Assembly: GCF_022095675.1 (NCBI RefSeq)
Contig: NZ_JAHYSG010000130.1
Span: forward strand, 1-32,841
Source: Dactylosporangium sp. AC04546
GTDB lineage: Bacteria > Actinomycetota > Actinomycetes > Mycobacteriales > Micromonosporaceae
Reading direction: 5' to 3'
DNA: 32,841 nt
This document shows, one piece after another, positions 23,147 through 31,650 of this stretch (positions are counted from its first letter, which is position 1; each line of letters opens with the position of its first letter). The notes beneath the pieces are model-generated. The model was given only the letters and a program-made list of their open reading frames with translations, made no database searches and had not been told where the DNA came from. Both the position numbers and the translations under genes were made by a program.

Positions 23147-24377
23147 GTCCGGACGGCACCGGTTCGCGGGTGCGGTGCAGCGCGGCGACGACCACGGCCG
23201 CCACCAGCACCGGCGCCCCGGCCAGCAGGACGATCACGCGGGCCGGCGCCCCGGCCGCGAGCAGCGCCCCGCACGCCGCCGGCCCGGCGATGGAGCCGAC
23301 CCGGCCGAGCGCGACGGCCCACGCGATGCCGGTCGTGCGGGCGGCCGGGTCGTAGACGCCGATCGCGAGGGCCGACTGGCCGGCCGGGCCGGCGGCCGCG
23401 CCCGCGCCGGCCAGCGCGAGCGCCGCGAGCAGGGCCGGCGCCGCTAGCGGTGCGACCGCGACCACGGCGAGCAGCGCCGCCGCCAGCCCGCACAGCACGA
23501 CCAGCGCGCGGGGCGCGCCGAGCCGGGTCGCGGCGACGGCGAGCGCGGCCCCGCCGGCGATGCCGCCGAGCCCCCACACGGCAGTGCCGAGCGGCGCCTG
23601 CTCGGTACTGAACCCGAAGTCGACCAGCAGCGTCGGCAGCCAGATGTTGAGCGTCTGGCTCACGGTGAAGACGAGGAACGCGAACGTCCACAGCAGGGCG
23701 GTGGACCCCCGCAGTCCCGGCCGGAACAGGGCACCGACCTCGGCGCCGCGGCCCTCCTCAAGCCGGCCGTCGAGCAGGCCGTCGGGCCCGGCGTCGGGCT
23801 GGCCGTCGAGCTGGGACACGTGCCGGGGCAGGTACCGGCGCAGCAGCAGGGACAGCCCGGCGGCGGGCACCGCGGCGGCCCAGAACACCGCCGGCCAGCC
23901 CAGGCCGTGGATGAGCGGGCCGCCGGTGACGCCCCCGAGGACGGCGCCGACGGCCATGCCGAGCACCATCAGGACCGCGGCCGGTTCCCGGCGGCGCGGC
24001 TCGACGAGGTCGGCGGCGAGCGAGACGGCCGCCGGCAGTACCGTGCCCAGTCCCAGACCGGTGAGCAACCGGATCGCGGCGAGCGCCGCCACGCCGTCCA
24101 CCGCCGCGGTCGCCGCGGTCGTGGCCGCGAAGCCCAGCACCGACACCCACACCACCGTGGCCCGCCCGAACCGCGCCGAGAGGCGGGCACAGGCGAGGTA
24201 GCCGAGAACCGCGCCGACGTTGGTCGCGACCAGCGGCAGGGTGAAATCGGCCGGGCGCAGTCCCCACGCGTCGCTCAGGGCCGGCGTGACGAAGCTGAGC
24301 GACGCGGTGTCGAAGCCGTCGGCGACGATCGCGGCGAACAGCAGCGCGACCGGCAGCCGGCGGGTGGTCGATGCCAC
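23133..24377 (-). CDS. MFS transporter of the aromatic acid:H+ symporter type
   Basis: The 414-residue protein has 12 predicted membrane helices. Helix 1 carries the DGFDTASLSFVTPAL motif typical of AAHS/PcaK-like carriers, and the loop 2-3 motif is present (ARLSARFGRATVVW). It likely imports an aromatic or other organic acid; no catabolic genes lie nearby. GTG 24377 follows GAGGGGGAG. It lies 73 bp downstream of the large LuxR regulator on the same strand and may be cotranscribed with it. Confidence 0.85.
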   Translation of the reverse strand: MASTTRRLPVALLFAAIVADGFDTASLSFVTPALSDAWGLRPADFTLPLVATNVGAVLGYLACARLSARFGRATVVWVSVLGFAATTAATAAVDGVAALAAIRLLTGLGLGTVLPAAVSLAADLVEPRRREPAAVLMVLGMAVGAVLGGVTGGPLIHGLGWPAVFWAAAVPAAGLSLLLRRYLPRHVSQLDGQPDAGPDGLLDGRLEEGRGAEVGALFRPGLRGSTALLWTFAFLVFTVSQTLNIWLPTLLVDFGFSTEQAPLGTAVWGLGGIAGGAALAVAATRLGAPRALVVLCGLAAALLAVVAVAPLAAPALLAALALAGAGAAAGPAGQSALAIGVYDPAARTTGIAWAVALGRVGSIAGPAACGALLAAGAPARVIVLLAGAPVLVAAVVVAALHRTREPVPSGRSAA

Positions 24378-24450
24378 GGCTCCCCCTCATGATCGGTAGG
24401 AAGGGTGGTGACGGTAGCGGGTCGTGGCGGGCGGAACATCGGCCACCCGG

Positions 24451-27400
24451 CTACGGGCCCGGCGGCGCCGGCGGGCCGCCCCGGCGCACGACCTCGGCCG
24501 CCAGCTCGGCGCGGTTGGCCAGGCCGGTCTTGGCGAAGATGTGGCCCAGGTGCGTCTTCACGGTCGCCCGGGAGACGAAGAGCCGCTGCGCGATCGCCGG
24601 GTTGCTGTGCCCGCCGGCGACGAGTTCGGCGATCACCAGCTCGGTGGGGGTGAGGCTGGCCCAGCCGCTCGCCGGGCGCCCGCGGGTGCCGCGCCCCCGC
24701 GACGCGTAGTCGATCGCCGCGTCGAGCGTCAGGCCGGCCCCCTCACGCACCGCCGCGCGCAGCTCGGGCAGGCCCACCGCGTGGGCCACGGCGGTGCGCG
24801 CGGGCCGGTCGCGCAGGTCGTCGGCGCGGCTGCGGCGGGCGCCCAGGCGGCGGCGGGCGGCGCCGGCCGCGGCGAACAGCCGGGCGGCCCGGGCCTCGTC
24901 GCCGTCGAGGGCCGACAGGCCGGCGAGGGCCTCCAGGGTCGCCACGGCGTCCAGCCGGTAGCCGCCGTCGCGCTGCGCCGCGAGCGCGGCGTGGAGCAGG
25001 TCGCGCCCCCGGTCGCGGTCCCCGCCGGACACGGCGGCCCGGCCGAGCCTCGCGTCGGAGCCGGCGAGCAGCCAGCCGTCGCCGATCGCGGCGCCCGCTG
25101 CCGCCGCCCGCTCCAGCAGGGGCAGCGCGTCGGCCGGCCGGTCCCGCAGCAGCGCGATGTCGGCCAGGTCGAGCGCGTGCTGCCCGGCGACCGCCGTGCG
25201 GCGGGTCACCTCGGCGCCGCGCACGGCGGCCTGGAGGTACCGCTCGGCGTCGTCGAGGCGGCCGAGGGCGAGGGCGCTGCGACCGAGCGCAGCCTGGACG
25301 AACATCGCGATGAACGGGCCCCTGCGGGACAGCTCGAACGTCCCGTCCAGCTCCAGCGTCTCCCGGTACGCGCCGGCCGCCCGCCCCTGCCAGCAGCCGA
25401 TCTCGGCGGCCAGGGCGGTCGCCATCGCCTGGCAGACCGGGTCGCCGAGGTCCGCCGCGGCCTGCCGGGCCCGTCCGACGGCCGCCTCGGCCGCGGCGAG
25501 GTCGCCGCCGCGGAGGGCGACGATCGTCGTGACCACGTGGTGCCACGCGACGAAGTGCAGGGAGCCGGCCCGTTCCACGAGCGGGGTCACGTCGGCGAGG
25601 GCCTGCCGGGCCGGCGCCAGCCGGCTCTGCGTCGTCCACGTGTGCGCGATGTGTCCCAGCGCCTGGGTGAGGCACCAGGTGTCGGCGGCCTCGCGGGCGA
25701 GGTCGACGGCGTCGGTCAGCAGCGAGCGGGCGCGCTCCGGGACACGGGTGACGTCGAGCCCGCCGAGGACGGTGAGGGCCCGTGCGGCGGCGCGGGTGTC
25801 GCCGTGCTCCCGGCCCATGGCCAGCGCCGCGTTGGCCCGCTCGGTGGCCAGCGCGACGTCGGCCGACAGGAACCCGAGGTACGCCGAGCCCCACAGCACC
25901 CGGGCCCGGTCCCCGGACGGCCCGGCGCCCTCGGCGGCCAGGCTGTCGGCGAGGAACCGCTGGCCCTCGGCGAAGTAGCCGCGCACGCCGAAGAACAGGC
26001 CGGCCCCGGCGGCGAGCCGCAGCGCGGCGGCACCGGCGCCCGTCGAGCGCGCCCGGTCGAGGGCGGCACGCAGGTTGCCGCGCTCGTCGTCGAGCTCGTC
26101 CAGCCAGGCGCCCAGACCGCCGGGTGTGCCGCCGGCAAAGGGATCCCGGCTCGTCAGCCCGGTCGCGAAGGCCAGGAGCCGGTCGTGCACGGGGCCGGCG
26201 TCGTCGAGCAGCTCCGCCGCGTACTGCCGGGTGGTCTCCAGCAGCCGGAACCGCCGGCCGGCCGGGCGGTCCTCGACGGCGACCAGGGACCGGTGCACGA
26301 GCGAGGCGACGGTCCGCACGACGGCCTGCGGATCCAGCGGCGCGGTGCCGCACACCCGGCGGGCGCCGTCGAGGGAGAAGCCGCCGCGGAACACCGACAG
26401 CCGGGCCAGCAGCAGCCGCTCCTCGTCGTCGAGCAGGGCGACGCTCCACTCCAGCGACGCCCGCAGCGTGCGCTGGCGGGGGTGACCGCCGCGGCTGCCG
26501 CGGATGAGCAGCCGCAGGCTGTCGTCGAGCGCGTGGCCGAGCTCCTGCGGGGTGAGCGCGGGCGTCTGCGCGGCCGCGAGCTCGATGGCCAGGGGCAGGC
26601 CGTCGAGCCGGGCGCAGATCGCCGCGACGGCGCCGACGTTGGTCTCGTCGAGGCGGAACTCGGGCAGGGCTGAGCGGGCCCGGTCGGCGAACAGCTGGAC
26701 CGCGTCGCAGTCGGCCACGCCGGCGTCGTCGACGGGCACCGGCATCGCCGGCACACGCCACACCGTCTCGCCGGGCACGACGACGGCCTCCCGGCTGGTC
26801 GCGAGGAACCGCAGGCCGCCCGGGCCGGTCAGGCCGGCGGCGCCGTCCAGCAGGGCGGCCAGCACCTCGGCCACGGACTCCAGCACGTGTTCGCAGTTGT
26901 CGAGCACGACCAGGGCCTCGTGCCCGGCGGCGTGGCGGCGCAGCAGCTCGACGTGGCCGGCGCCGGGCTGCTCGCGCAGCCCGAGCGCGGCGCAGACGGC
27001 CGGCGCCACCGGCTCGTCCGCGGCGAGCCGCTGCAGGTCGACCCAGCACACGCCGTCGCGGTACTCGCCGGTGAGCGTGCGTGCGGCGGCGATCGCCAGC
27101 CGGGTCTTGCCCGACCCGCCCGGCCCTGTCACGGTGACGAGGCGGGACCGTGCGACGAGGTCACGCAGGACGGCCACCTCGTGGCGGCGGCCGATGAACC
27201 GCGTCGACGGCACCGGCAGCCGGTCCTGGACCGGCTGGGAGGCCGGGGGCCCGCCGCAGATCGTGGCGAGGAGCCTGCGCAGGTCCTCCGGTGACGCCGG
27301 CGGCTCGGCGGCGCCGAGGGCACCGCCGATGACGGACCTCATCCGCCAGGCGGTCTTGTGGCTGACCCCGAGCTCCTGCTCCAGCCGGGCGACGGTGACC

Positions 27401-27711
27401 GTCCCGCCGGAGGCGGCGACGTGGTAGACGGCGTAGAACCAGGTCCGCAGGCCGGTCGAGGACTTCGCGAAGATCGTGCCCGCGGTGGGCGACAGGTGCC
27501 GGCCGCAGCTCGTGCACGTCCACGCCCGCCGCCGGGCGGCCGTGCGGTACCGCCGGAACGTCCGGGTCCGGCCGCAGCTCGGGCAGGGTGCCTGGTCACC
27601 GGGGCCGTAGCGGACCGACCAGAGCAGTTCCAGGCAGGCGTCGTCGTCCGGCAGCGCCCGCGCGAGATCAGCGAAGCCGTTCCGCGACCGTGCGGACAGA
27701 TCGGGCACCAC
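24451..27711 (-). CDS. Large LuxR/NB-ARC regulator with N-terminal IS1595-type transposase zinc ribbon and HTH
   Basis: The 1086-residue protein has four parts. Residues 1-130 hold Cys43-x-x-Cys46 and Cys66-x-x-Cys69, then LSPTAGTIFAKSSTGLRTW, WFYAVYH and LEQELGVSHKTAWRM, a layout I know from IS1595-family transposase zinc ribbons plus helix-turn-helix. Residues about 165-480 are an NB-ARC/STAND ATPase with Walker A GPGGSGKT (196-203) and VVLDNCE. Residues about 500-1000 are TPR-like helical repeats. The end is a LuxR HTH (SNPAIAQRLFVSRATVKTHL). It resembles LAL/AfsR-type activators, but the DDE nuclease core of a transposase is missing. GTG 27711 (or GTG 27708) has no clear ribosome site. 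It likely regulates the MFS gene below. Confidence 0.85.
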   Translation of the reverse strand: MVPDLSARSRNGFADLARALPDDDACLELLWSVRYGPGDQAPCPSCGRTRTFRRYRTAARRRAWTCTSCGRHLSPTAGTIFAKSSTGLRTWFYAVYHVAASGGTVTVARLEQELGVSHKTAWRMRSVIGGALGAAEPPASPEDLRRLLATICGGPPASQPVQDRLPVPSTRFIGRRHEVAVLRDLVARSRLVTVTGPGGSGKTRLAIAAARTLTGEYRDGVCWVDLQRLAADEPVAPAVCAALGLREQPGAGHVELLRRHAAGHEALVVLDNCEHVLESVAEVLAALLDGAAGLTGPGGLRFLATSREAVVVPGETVWRVPAMPVPVDDAGVADCDAVQLFADRARSALPEFRLDETNVGAVAAICARLDGLPLAIELAAAQTPALTPQELGHALDDSLRLLIRGSRGGHPRQRTLRASLEWSVALLDDEERLLLARLSVFRGGFSLDGARRVCGTAPLDPQAVVRTVASLVHRSLVAVEDRPAGRRFRLLETTRQYAAELLDDAGPVHDRLLAFATGLTSRDPFAGGTPGGLGAWLDELDDERGNLRAALDRARSTGAGAAALRLAAGAGLFFGVRGYFAEGQRFLADSLAAEGAGPSGDRARVLWGSAYLGFLSADVALATERANAALAMGREHGDTRAAARALTVLGGLDVTRVPERARSLLTDAVDLAREAADTWCLTQALGHIAHTWTTQSRLAPARQALADVTPLVERAGSLHFVAWHHVVTTIVALRGGDLAAAEAAVGRARQAAADLGDPVCQAMATALAAEIGCWQGRAAGAYRETLELDGTFELSRRGPFIAMFVQAALGRSALALGRLDDAERYLQAAVRGAEVTRRTAVAGQHALDLADIALLRDRPADALPLLERAAAAGAAIGDGWLLAGSDARLGRAAVSGGDRDRGRDLLHAALAAQRDGGYRLDAVATLEALAGLSALDGDEARAARLFAAAGAARRRLGARRSRADDLRDRPARTAVAHAVGLPELRAAVREGAGLTLDAAIDYASRGRGTRGRPASGWASLTPTELVIAELVAGGHSNPAIAQRLFVSRATVKTHLGHIFAKTGLANRAELAAEVVRRGGPPAPPGP

Positions 27712-27746
27712 GCGATCAAGTAGTTCACCCCGGTCGCTCTACCGTC

Positions 27747-27775
27747 AAGGGACCGCGGCACATCCGCGGTCCCTT
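27747..27775 (-). terminator. Strong hairpin after the GH26 gene
   Basis: A perfect 12-bp stem (AAGGGACCGCGG at 27747-27758 pairing with CCGCGGTCCCTT at 27764-27775) with a 5-base loop lies 11 bp past the GH26 stop. It is the clearest terminator-like structure in the window. It also sits just upstream of the LuxR regulator start, so it insulates the two. Confidence 0.7.
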
Positions 27776-27785
27776 TGCCGGCGGT

Positions 27786-29129
27786 TCAGAACAGCTGCTG
27801 GTACCGGGCGGCGGCGCTCGGGTTGCATCCGCTGTTCAACGCGAACTTGCACCCTTCCAGGACGAACACCGACTCGTACTCCAGGCCGGTGGCCGAGGCG
27901 CGGGCCCGCTCGAACCCGTTGTGCAGCTGCTGGATGAACTCGGCGTTGTCCTTGCCCTGCTGGCCCCACTCCGGTGAGGCGAACGGCTTGCCGTGCGAGG
28001 CCACGAACGCCACCCACGCGTCGATGCCGATCGGCGCGCCGTGCTGATCGGTGGCGTTCGGGGCGTGCCCCCAGTCGTAGATGTCGGGCCCCGCGACGTC
28101 GACGAACTCGTCACCGGGCCAGACCGTGCGGACGTCGAGGCCGCCCTTGGAGTCGAAGTTGGGGTTCCACACGAGCTTGTACCCGCTCGAGACGCCCTTG
28201 ATGATGCCGTACCAGCGCCGCCAGCAGGTGACCCAGCCGGCCGGATCGGCGAGGGCGTCGTTCTGCGGGAACCAGTCGCCGTTCATCTCCCAGCCGAGCC
28301 GCACGTAGGCCTCGCCGCCCCACACCTGCTTGAGGTTGGTGAACACGGCCCGCATCCGCGCGTCGCTGCGCCCGGAGTTGCAGGTGGCGGCGTTCTCGCC
28401 CAGGGCCCACATGGGTTGCGAGAACGACATCTTGCCGGTGAACCGGGGGTTCAGGAAGTGCTCGCGGACGGAGTACAGGGCCTCCATCGCGTCCCACGAC
28501 GTGAAGTTGTTCCAGGTCTCCCAGACCTCGACCGGCTTGCCCCGCCACGCGCCGAACGCGTGGGGGTCCTCGACACCCGCGCCGCTCAGCCCCGGGGGCC
28601 GGCCGGCCGCGGCGGTCCTGGTGGCGGTCACCGCGGGGCTGGCCACGGCCGACGTCGGTACCAGGGTCGACGGGACGGGGACGGCCGGACCGGTCGGCGA
28701 CGGGCTGCCGCCGTCCCCGCCCGGTGCGGCGCCGGACGACACGGCGGCCACGTAGTTGACCGTGACGTCTCCCTGGTAGAGCGACCCGGTGGTGGTCCTG
28801 GCCCGCAGCCGGAAGCTCTGCTCGGTGTACTGGTCGGTCGCCAGCTGGTACGGCAGCGCGTCGGCGTCGGACACCGGTGCCGACAGGGTGACCACGACCG
28901 CGTCCGGTGCCCGGCCCAGGCGGTGCTCGATCACGCAGGTCCCGTCCGCGCCGGTCGTGCAGCGACCGACACCGGCGTCGACCGTGCCGCCGTCCCCGGC
29001 GGAGGCGGAGCCGAGCGTCAGCGCCACGACGCCGCCGGCGGCGGCCGCGACCACGGCGGTGACCGCCGCGATCGTGCGGCGGCGGTCCGGCCGCGACGCG
29101 CGCAGCCGGCTCAGCAGTGGGTGTTCCAT
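27786..29129 (-). CDS. Secreted GH26 beta-mannanase with N-terminal accessory domain
   Basis: The 447-residue protein has a hydrophobic anchor or signal (about 19-40), an ~80-residue beta-rich domain (about 50-130, with Cys57 and Cys65), a Ser/Pro/Thr linker, and a GH26 barrel (about 185-447). The acid/base is Glu281 in RLGWEMNGDW and the nucleophile is Glu387 in SPEWGQ, both conserved, so the enzyme should be active; GPDIYDW is also typical. The motif has Gly-Trp where WHEMNG has His. ATG 29129 follows GAGGGGGAG. It is 13 bp downstream of the fn3 protein gene, whose N-terminal domain is the same type, so the pair forms an operon for secreted mannan-directed proteins. Confidence 0.88.
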   Translation of the reverse strand: MEHPLLSRLRASRPDRRRTIAAVTAVVAAAAGGVVALTLGSASAGDGGTVDAGVGRCTTGADGTCVIEHRLGRAPDAVVVTLSAPVSDADALPYQLATDQYTEQSFRLRARTTTGSLYQGDVTVNYVAAVSSGAAPGGDGGSPSPTGPAVPVPSTLVPTSAVASPAVTATRTAAAGRPPGLSGAGVEDPHAFGAWRGKPVEVWETWNNFTSWDAMEALYSVREHFLNPRFTGKMSFSQPMWALGENAATCNSGRSDARMRAVFTNLKQVWGGEAYVRLGWEMNGDWFPQNDALADPAGWVTCWRRWYGIIKGVSSGYKLVWNPNFDSKGGLDVRTVWPGDEFVDVAGPDIYDWGHAPNATDQHGAPIGIDAWVAFVASHGKPFASPEWGQQGKDNAEFIQQLHNGFERARASATGLEYESVFVLEGCKFALNSGCNPSAAARYQQLF

Positions 29130-29142
29130 GGCAGGCTCCCCC

Positions 29143-29841
29143 TCACTCGGCGGCGGGCACGACGGTGACGACCGCGGAGTCCGGGCCCTCACCGTCGGCG
29201 TTGGCCCCGCGGATCTTCAGCTCATAGGTGTGGCCGTTGACGAACAGGCCACCGGTCCAGCACAGGTCCGCGATCGGGTACGGCATGAGCGTCCACTCCT
29301 GCCCGTTGGTCACGTCGCGGTACCAGAGGTCGTAGCCGTCGGCGTTCACCGCCCGCTGCCAGCACAGCCGCACCGTGCCGTCGCCCGGGGTGGCGGTGAG
29401 CCCGGCCGGTGGTGCCGGTCGCCTGGGATGGCCCGACGGCAGCATCACCGGCGTGTAGGCGGTCGCCGGCGCCGGCGCACCGTAGGCGAGGTAGCTCACC
29501 GTCAGCGCACCGGTGTAGGCCTTGCCGTCGGTGGCCAGCGCCCGCAGGCGGAAGCCCTCCTGTGTGTACCGGTCGGCGGCGAGCTGGAACGGCAGGGCAC
29601 CGGTGCCCTCCGCCGGGGCGTTGAGGGTCAGGACGACAGCGGACGGGACGGCGCCGAGGTGATGATTGATCACGCAGTACCCCTCGGTGTCCGTGGTGCA
29701 GGTGGCGCGCGCGGCGTCGAGGGCCGGCGGCGTCGCCGCGCCGGCGGCGGCCGGGGTCAGCCGGAGGGCCAGCAACCCGCCGGCACCCGCGATCGCGGCG
29801 GCCAGCAGGAGCGGCACGGTGCGGTGCCGAAGCCAGTGCAT
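29143..29841 (-). CDS. Secreted accessory protein: beta-rich domain plus fn3 domain
   Basis: The 232-residue protein has a signal/anchor helix (about 8-34), the same ~80-residue domain as the GH26 enzyme (CTT..GYCVINHHLG..P.AVVLTLNAP, about 45-125), and one fn3 domain (about 148-231) that closely matches the second fn3 of the protein encoded at 10674-12464. It has no catalytic module, so it is probably a carbohydrate-binding or surface partner of the GH26 enzyme encoded next to it. The start may be ATG 29841 or GTG 29850; neither has a clear ribosome site, which would suit a leaderless or short-leader transcript. Confidence 0.75.
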   Translation of the reverse strand: MHWLRHRTVPLLLAAAIAGAGGLLALRLTPAAAGAATPPALDAARATCTTDTEGYCVINHHLGAVPSAVVLTLNAPAEGTGALPFQLAADRYTQEGFRLRALATDGKAYTGALTVSYLAYGAPAPATAYTPVMLPSGHPRRPAPPAGLTATPGDGTVRLCWQRAVNADGYDLWYRDVTNGQEWTLMPYPIADLCWTGGLFVNGHTYELKIRGANADGEGPDSAVVTVVPAAE

Positions 29842-29863
29842 GCCGGGCACTGTAGTGTATGAC

Positions 29864-29874
29864 GTATGTTGTTT
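29864..29874 (-). promoter_or_regulatory. GTATGTTG-type element upstream of the fn3/GH26 operon
   Basis: GTATGTTGTTT at 29864-29874 repeats the 11-mer at 2044-2054 exactly. In gene sense it reads AAACAACATAC and lies about 23 bp before ATG 29841. It sits in the gap between this operon and the divergent SseB-domain gene, so it may serve either or both. Confidence 0.45.
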
Positions 29875-29973
29875 CTACTCTTTGGCCGAAGTTGACTCGT
29901 CGGCCCCTTGCGATGGCGGGTCGCTCGTGTTCTCGTAACCATGGGCTGACGTCTGCGCGCGGAGGAGCCGGCG

Positions 29974-31608
29974 ATGCAACCGAAGGGGCAGTGGCGGCCG
30001 GCGACGGCGACCGAGGACGCGCTGCTGCGGGCCGTCGCCGAGGACGACCGGGAGCGGTACTTCAGGGTGCTCGCGGGCGCGAACCTTCTGGTGCTCGTGC
30101 GCCCGGCCGGCGACGGGCGAGCCGGCGCACCGGACTGGCTGACCCGCGGCGACGACGGGCGGATGTCGCTTGTCGCGTTCACGTCACGCGCGGCGATGGC
30201 CGTGCACGGCTCCACCCAGCCGCACCTGATCCTCGACCTGGCCCAGCTCGCCGGCCAGTGGCCGGACCCCGACTGGGGACTGATGGTCGACCCCGGCCTG
30301 CCGATCGCCGGCCGCCTACCGGGCTGGCTGGTGGCCCGGCTGGGCTCCGGCGCACCGCCGGACCTCACCGCGGTCCCGGCACCGGCGGCGGTCACGGGCC
30401 CCGACTTCCGCCCGGCCAACCTCACCGAACAGGCGCTGGTCGAGGCGGTCCGGGAGGACGACTCGCTGCAGTTCGTCAAGATCGTGGTGGGTGCGACGGT
30501 GCTGGTGGCGGTCGAGCCCGCGACGCCGCCCGACGCCGCGCCCGGGGACCACGACTTCGCGTGGCGGGTCGAGACCTACGGCGAGCCCTGCGTGCTCGTC
30601 TTCACCTCGGCGGAGGCACTGGCCGCGCGGCTCGGGCCCGGTGCGGCGGCGATCCGCGCACCGATGGCCGACGTGCTGCACAACTGGCCGCGGGGCACGG
30701 TCTCGCTCGCCGTCAACGCCGGTTCGCCGATCGCCGTCCGGCTGCCCGCCGACCGCGTCGCGATGCTGGCCGCGCGGGTGTTCGACCTGACCGACCTGTG
30801 CGTGGTGCCCAGCCCCGCGACGGCGGCGCCGCCGGTCCTGCTGCAGAAGGTGCTCGCCCACAACCAGGTGCCGCTGTACCTCGACGACGGGCACGGCCGG
30901 GTGGGCGGCCTGTTCCATGCCGTCGACGACGTCGCCGCCCTCGGCATTGCGGAGCTGGCCGCCCTGCCCGGGTTCGCGCCGCTGGACTGGATCACCGACC
31001 CGGAGGACGGATCGATCCACGTGGTCCGGTTCCCGGCGTTCTGCCCGCAGCTGTACCGCCCGGTCGCCGAGGCCGAGCCGCCCGCGCTCGTCGGCTTCGG
31101 CATCCTGCTGCCGCACCGCGCCCAGCTGTTGCGGATCTGGCCCGACGGCTACGAGTCGCTGGTCGGCGAGTACGACGCCCGCGAGCGCTGCTGGCAGCCC
31201 GAGCGCGGCCCGGCCGCCGACCCGTACCGGGGCGACCTGCGCGACGGGTACGTCGCCGGCTGGGACGGTACGGACTACCTGGCCTGGCCGTCTGCTGACG
31301 GCGTGCACCTGGGCGCCCCCGTCACGCCCGGCGCCGACCAGGACCGGCCCGCCCATCCGGTGAAGCTCGACGAGCTCGACGCGCTGCGGTACCGCCGGAC
31401 CACCGGCCTCTGGCGGGGCGAACGGTTCGTGGTGATCGGCGCCCACGGCGACTGGCTGCGCCTGGAGCTGGACGCTGACGAGCCCGGCCTCGGCGCGGAG
31501 CTGGGGCTCGAGGAGTTCGACCACCGGGTGTTCCAGGCCTGGGCGGCGCGCGCCGACGTCGAGGTCGCCGAGGAGCTCGTCGGCGAGGCGTGCTCGTTCT
31601 TCGACTGA
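29974..31608 (+). CDS. SseB-domain protein of unknown function
   Basis: The 544-residue cytosolic protein has two tandem SseB-like N-terminal domains (about 10-130 and 143-270, each with a TEDALLRAV/TEQALVEAV start, an 'LVFTS' strand, and a repeated PIAVRLP/PIAGRLP end). A unique C-terminal region (about 285-544) begins LLQKVLAHNQVPLYL. SseB-like domains occur in many actinobacterial ESX and enhanced-sensitivity loci, but their function is not firmly known. ATG 29974 has a strong GGAGG site 8 nt upstream. It converges on the IclR gene. Link to ESX is only by family association and the shared element upstream. Confidence 0.7.
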   Translation: MQPKGQWRPATATEDALLRAVAEDDRERYFRVLAGANLLVLVRPAGDGRAGAPDWLTRGDDGRMSLVAFTSRAAMAVHGSTQPHLILDLAQLAGQWPDPDWGLMVDPGLPIAGRLPGWLVARLGSGAPPDLTAVPAPAAVTGPDFRPANLTEQALVEAVREDDSLQFVKIVVGATVLVAVEPATPPDAAPGDHDFAWRVETYGEPCVLVFTSAEALAARLGPGAAAIRAPMADVLHNWPRGTVSLAVNAGSPIAVRLPADRVAMLAARVFDLTDLCVVPSPATAAPPVLLQKVLAHNQVPLYLDDGHGRVGGLFHAVDDVAALGIAELAALPGFAPLDWITDPEDGSIHVVRFPAFCPQLYRPVAEAEPPALVGFGILLPHRAQLLRIWPDGYESLVGEYDARERCWQPERGPAADPYRGDLRDGYVAGWDGTDYLAWPSADGVHLGAPVTPGADQDRPAHPVKLDELDALRYRRTTGLWRGERFVVIGAHGDWLRLELDADEPGLGAELGLEEFDHRVFQAWAARADVEVAEELVGEACSFFD

Positions 31609-31611
31609 CGG

Positions 31612-31650
31612 GCCTGCCTGAGAAGCCTGCCTGAGAGCCCTGCCTCAGCC
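31612..31650. repeat. Three 13-bp tandem repeats between convergent genes
   Basis: GCCTGCCTGAGAA (31612-31624), GCCTGCCTGAGAG (31625-31637) and a more divergent CCCTGCCTCAGCC (31638-31650) follow one another. The last copy contains the IclR stop codon. They may form small hairpins; no other role is visible. Confidence 0.7.

Noticed and set aside
27322..27711. Intact IS1595 insertion at the start of the LuxR regulator
   Set aside because: Only the zinc-ribbon/HTH part is present; there is no DDE core and no visible terminal inverted repeats or target duplication, and the frame continues smoothly into the regulator.
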